A DNA stretch of 64,000 nt from Verrucomicrobiota bacterium (GTDB taxonomy: Bacteria > Verrucomicrobiota > Verrucomicrobiia > Verrucomicrobiales > Verrucomicrobiaceae), in contig JAFLEI010000032.1 of NCBI GenBank assembly GCA_017301975.1, positions 17,051-81,050 on the forward strand, in the 5' to 3' direction. Positions 63,255 to 64,000 of the stretch are shown here, in pieces. The notes beneath the pieces are model-generated. The model searched no databases and was not told the origin of the DNA. It saw only the letters and a program-made list of their open reading frames with translations. The translations under genes and the position numbers were made by a program. How positions within the stretch are numbered: position 1 is the stretch's first letter; every line of letters starts with the position of its first letter.

Positions 63255-63821
63255 GGACGACTTGGACGACTCATGGGCTGTTTCCTTCATCATGACCGCA
63301 CGACGTCGAAAGGCAGAGAGTTCGGACAACCATTCTCCACTGCTTGTCATAATCCACATACGACTTCCTAACCGGGAGAAGCTAAAACCTCCACACCCAC
63401 TCTGCAGCCAACGCCGCAAAAGCCAAGCCATCAATCGAGCCGCCTCCTCGTCTAGGCTGCTCCATTTGCAGGAACGTTGCAGCCAAAAAAATTCACCCCA
63501 GTTCACGAGCGGGTCTGGATGCAGCTTCCAAGGCAGACCGTTAAAATGAGCCTCATCCAGCTTCGCGTAGTTGCCGTATGGTGCGTCACATCGGTATCCA
63601 CGCTTGAGTTCAATGTCCTGCTCCAACTCATTCAGGTAATCCCGCAGTTTACGCTTCGCGACCTCCAGGCTCTTGCGGATTAGCTTGCCAGCACGGCGGA
63701 CAACGGCATAATAGACCTTGTTCGTCTGAAATTGATACAAGCATGGCGCTGCTTTCTTCCAAATCCCTGTCTGGTCTCGTTTTTTCCTTTGGCGGCATGC
63801 CAAGGATTCTACCAGTATCAA
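63255..63821 (-). pseudogene. Decayed tyrosine recombinase (integrase) N-terminus
   Basis: An open frame upstream of the repeat protein reads, on the minus strand, a segment like the N-terminal arm-binding domain of phage-type integrases: TGIWKKAAPCLYQFQTNKVYYAV, then RAGKLIRKSLEVAKRKLRDYLNELEQ. Homologues in this style normally go on for 300 or more residues to a catalytic Arg-His-Arg-Tyr domain. Here recognisable sequence ends after about 70 residues, and a frame of different character continues. No catalytic motif is present. It lies 55 bp from a tRNA-Ala, the usual integration site class, so a mobile element once sat here. The remainder of the frame (about residues 85-190) has no family I can name. 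Confidence 0.6.
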
Positions 63822-63876
63822 CGGGGATTATTTCGGTCAGCAGCACCGCACTTAAATCATTAAAAACAAACAAGTT

Positions 63877-63952
63877 GGGGCTATAGCTCAGTTGGTAGAG
63901 CGTCTCGTTCGCAATGAGAAGGTCAGGGGTTCGAATCCCCTTAGCTCCACCA
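63877..63952 (+). tRNA. tRNA-Ala (anticodon CGC)
   Basis: A full cloverleaf is readable: acceptor GGGGCTA with TAGCTCC, including the G3-U70 pair that identifies alanine tRNAs; D-arm GCTC/GAGC; anticodon loop TTCGCAA with CGC at 63910-63912; and T-arm with GTTCGAATC. The CCA end (63950-63952) is encoded. A spurious protein frame on the opposite strand (with a GIRTPDLLIANETLYQLS-like string) is the classic artefact of such tRNAs. Confidence 0.95.
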
Positions 63953-64000
63953 CTCGACAACTGGCTGCATCTCCGCGCTGCGAGGCAACAAAAAACCAAG

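Noticed and set aside
62820..63821. A single 333-residue protein joining the integrase-like segment and the repeat protein
   Set aside because: The repeat part starts with its own clean signal peptide at 63254, so the upstream frame is a separate remnant, not a fusion.
63649..63999. Minus-strand protein containing a GIRTPDLLIANETLYQ-like string
   Set aside because: This is the well-known false translation across a tRNA-Ala gene.

Overview
The window reads as chromosomal DNA of a GC-rich, Gram-negative, aerobic bacterium. Gene content fits Verrucomicrobiota best, perhaps a Prosthecobacter/Verrucomicrobium-like organism: alternative complex III plus a caa3 oxidase, a TMTC-like membrane TPR protein, and a MoxR/DUF58/SpoIIM/RDD operon. 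This placement is inferred from family knowledge, not from a search. The window is densely coded, with many 4-bp ATGA stop/start overlaps, one tRNA, no rRNA, no CRISPR array and no intact insertion sequence.

Layout. 0-5.7 kb: a Tm-1-like protein, purL, a secreted protein and a membrane-anchored alpha/beta hydrolase. 5.7-12.9 kb (minus strand): a TMTC-like TPR membrane protein, then a tightly overlapped run of sugar aminotransferase, methyltransferase, glycosyltransferase, FdtA/QdtA-like ketoisomerase, NarX-type histidine kinase and NarL-type regulator. 13-19.8 kb (minus): a six-gene operon RDD, SpoIIM, DUF4129, DUF4350, MoxR, DUF58. 20-24.3 kb: hemW, a squalene/phytoene synthase and a di-heme cytochrome c peroxidase-like protein. 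24.6-28.4 kb: small envelope or stress-type genes (PRC-barrel, DUF4203, lmo0937 family, a Cax antiporter).

28.6-40.4 kb holds an eleven-gene respiratory operon. It encodes alternative complex III (actA-F), a small membrane protein, one polypeptide fusing a SCO copper chaperone to CoxB and a cytochrome c domain, then oxidase subunits I, III and IV. Electrons would pass from quinol through ActB/C/F to the ActA/ActE hemes, then to the CuA/heme subunit and the A2-type subunit I.

40.4-52.6 kb is a genome-maintenance and stress region: DUF72, a separate LigD polymerase domain, LigD ligase and Ku in one operon, divergent CsbD, a zinc metallopeptidase, topoisomerase IB with DUF3309, an ECF sigma factor, an EEP nuclease/phosphatase, a PLD/cardiolipin-synthase-like protein, DUF421, a Lys-rich basic protein and a nitroreductase. 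52.7-55.9 kb has a flavodoxin-like/UbiA prenyltransferase fusion next to an ABC1/UbiB kinase. 56-57.7 kb has a nucleotidyltransferase-fold protein divergent from a metallophosphoesterase. 57.8-62.8 kb has treZ coupled to a glycogen-debranching enzyme, then a DUF3365 c-heme protein. The right end has a secreted 20-residue-repeat protein, a decayed integrase and a tRNA-Ala(CGC).

The least ordinary items are the SCO-CoxB-cytochrome c fusion, the flavodoxin-UbiA fusion beside an UbiB-like kinase, the ketoisomerase/two-component coupling, and the repeat protein with the integrase remnant at the tRNA. I did not see a defence system, secondary-metabolite cluster or other obviously new multi-gene system. 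The fusions and operon couplings are the best candidates for follow-up.
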